Assembly (NCBI GenBank): GCA_946480685.1
Contig: CAMLLI010000013.1
Span: 1 to 15,112, forward strand
Direction: 5' to 3'
DNA from: an uncultured Flammeovirgaceae bacterium
Lineage (GTDB): Bacteria > Bacteroidota > Bacteroidia > Cytophagales > Cyclobacteriaceae
Length of the DNA: 15,112 nt
Made by a program: the position numbers and the translations under genes. Within the stretch, counting starts at the first letter, position 1. Every line of letters begins with the position of its first letter. The notes beneath the pieces were generated by a model, which saw only the letters and a program-made list of their open reading frames with translations, did not search any database and was not told the DNA's origin. This document shows positions 13,878 to 15,112 of this stretch, piece by piece.

Positions 13878-15112
13878 ATGATCAAGTATTATCTTCTTCT
13901 TTTTGTCCGGAACATCAGACGTCAGAAATTATTCTCTGCCATTAATTTATTAGGTCTTACCGCAGGTATCGTCAGCACATTACTGATATACCTGTATGTA
14001 GATCGTGAGTTCAGTTACGATCGCTTTCATGAAAATGCAGAGAACATCTACCGCATCAATCAAACCTTTATATGGGGCGAGAATGATAACAACCAGTTTG
14101 CTTCACTGGGGCCTGGTGTTGCGTATGCTATAAAAACAGATATACCGGAAGCCAAAGAGGTAACGCGCGTGCAACCTCCCGGAGATTTCCTGGTGACGAA
14201 CGCTGAAGATAAAAATGATATACGCGCGTTTGATGAATCCGATATACTCGCAGTCGATTCAAACTTCTTTAATGTATTTACGTTCCCATTGGTAAAAGGC
14301 GATATAAAAACTGCCTTGCAAAAGCCACACTCCGCTATACTTACAGAATCGACAGCAAAGAAATACTTTGGGTCAAAAGAAGCTATAGGAAAATTGCTGC
14401 AGTTTGGGGAAGACAGTGTCGCGGAAGCCTACGAAGTTACAGCCATTGTTAAAGATATACCCGATAACTCTTATATAGAATTTGATATACTGGTGTCGAT
14501 GAGCAGTTTTCCACGGATCATGGAGTCGAACGACCTCTGGCTCTGGACAACTTTCGAAACGTTTGTGTTACTGGACAATCAAGCTTCTTTACCAGCATTC
14601 GAAGCGAAATTGCAAACACTGCCGCGCAAGTATGCGGAAGGAACGTTGCAGCGCATCATGAACCAGTCATTTGATGACTATATTAAAACCGGTAAGAAGT
14701 GGGACCTGTTTGTTCAGCCTCTTACTTCGATCCGTTTGCATTCTACCAATGTATATAACCGCCTTAATAATGTAGGCAATGCTACCACGGTATATATACT
14801 GATAGGAGTTGAGGTGCTGATCATTTTGCTCTCGTGTATCAATTTCATGAATCTTTCTACAGCACAGTATACACGCAGAATAAAAGAATCCAGTCTGCGC
14901 AAGATCATGGGCTCTGATAAAATTCAGCTGGCATTGCATTTCTTTTCAGAAGCATTTATGTTCTGCTGTCTCGCGGCATTGATCGGATTAGGATTGGTGC
15001 AGTTACTGCTACCGTTCTTCAATGTGCTTACTGAAAGTCACCTCTCGTTAAACCTGCTGCAGCATCCGGATATAGTATGGATATTGTTGGGATTGATTAT
15101 CGTGATGAGTTT
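13878..15112 (+). CDS. FtsX-like ABC transporter permease (MacB type), 5' part only
   Basis: The frame is open from the ATG at 13878 to the window end: 411 codons and no stop. An in-frame TAA at 13866-13868 rules out an earlier start. The first 60 residues fit the usual opening of Bacteroidota FtsX permeases (short basic RNIRRQKLFSAIN, first membrane helix about 21-41, then VDREFSYDRFHENAENIYRI). Residues 42-290 are the periplasmic MacB-type core domain (for example FxFPLVKGD, AILTESTAKKYFG, AIGKLLQFG, VTAIVKDIPDNSYIEFDILVS). Membrane helices follow at about 305-327 and 348-375, and a further one starts near 402. Proteins of this kind are about 780-800 residues with a second FtsX half, so roughly half is missing. 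They work with an ATPase subunit, not visible here, in export or envelope stress. Function beyond that is not readable. Confidence 0.88.
   Translation, partial: MIKYYLLLFVRNIRRQKLFSAINLLGLTAGIVSTLLIYLYVDREFSYDRFHENAENIYRINQTFIWGENDNNQFASLGPGVAYAIKTDIPEAKEVTRVQPPGDFLVTNAEDKNDIRAFDESDILAVDSNFFNVFTFPLVKGDIKTALQKPHSAILTESTAKKYFGSKEAIGKLLQFGEDSVAEAYEVTAIVKDIPDNSYIEFDILVSMSSFPRIMESNDLWLWTTFETFVLLDNQASLPAFEAKLQTLPRKYAEGTLQRIMNQSFDDYIKTGKKWDLFVQPLTSIRLHSTNVYNRLNNVGNATTVYILIGVEVLIILLSCINFMNLSTAQYTRRIKESSLRKIMGSDKIQLALHFFSEAFMFCCLAALIGLGLVQLLLPFFNVLTESHLSLNLLQHPDIVWILLGLIIVMS

Overview
The window looks like chromosomal DNA of a Bacteroidota bacterium, most likely of the Cytophagales type; I cannot name a genus. 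The reasons are: a large exported protein with a type IX secretion (T9SS) type B sorting domain; a DUF6794 protein; a long-form FtsX-like ABC permease; several promoters that fit the Bacteroidota TTTG-N19-TAnnTTTG pattern; and start codons mostly without Shine-Dalgarno sequences. There is no phage, plasmid, IS element or CRISPR array. Most genes are ordinary housekeeping, envelope or signalling genes.

Layout, left to right. Positions 1-333 hold the 3' end of a small Cys/His-rich protein gene, followed by a terminator-ended intergenic stretch that may encode a small RNA. Two minus-strand genes follow: an atypical SDR lacking the YxxxK residues, and a secreted DUF6794 protein. Divergent from these is a two-gene operon of a subclass B3-type metallo-beta-lactamase-fold protein and, 4 nt later, a Crp/Fnr-type regulator. 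A perfect 9-bp dyad lies just before the first start codon of that operon. A DUF4345 membrane protein converges on the operon.

Next come a minus-strand tRNA-Lys(UUU) with a strong two-way terminator and a near-perfect promoter, and a BatE-like TPR/SH3 membrane protein whose start codon lies inside that tRNA promoter. A 916-residue T9SS surface protein converges on and overlaps the BatE-like gene by 18 bp. Divergent from it is rlmD, a 23S rRNA m5U methyltransferase gene with a very short leader.

The right third holds three tandem paralogues of a SpoIIAA/STAS-like small protein, a class I PLP aminotransferase, a long imperfect palindrome of the dispersed-repeat kind, and the first 411 codons of an FtsX/MacB-type ABC permease that runs off the window.

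The most notable signals are the metallo-beta-lactamase/Crp operon with its dyad, the STAS-like triplet, the SDR with missing catalytic residues, two possible small RNAs, and a strong dependence of isoleucine codon choice on the preceding base. I did not find a convincing new multi-gene defence or mobile system.
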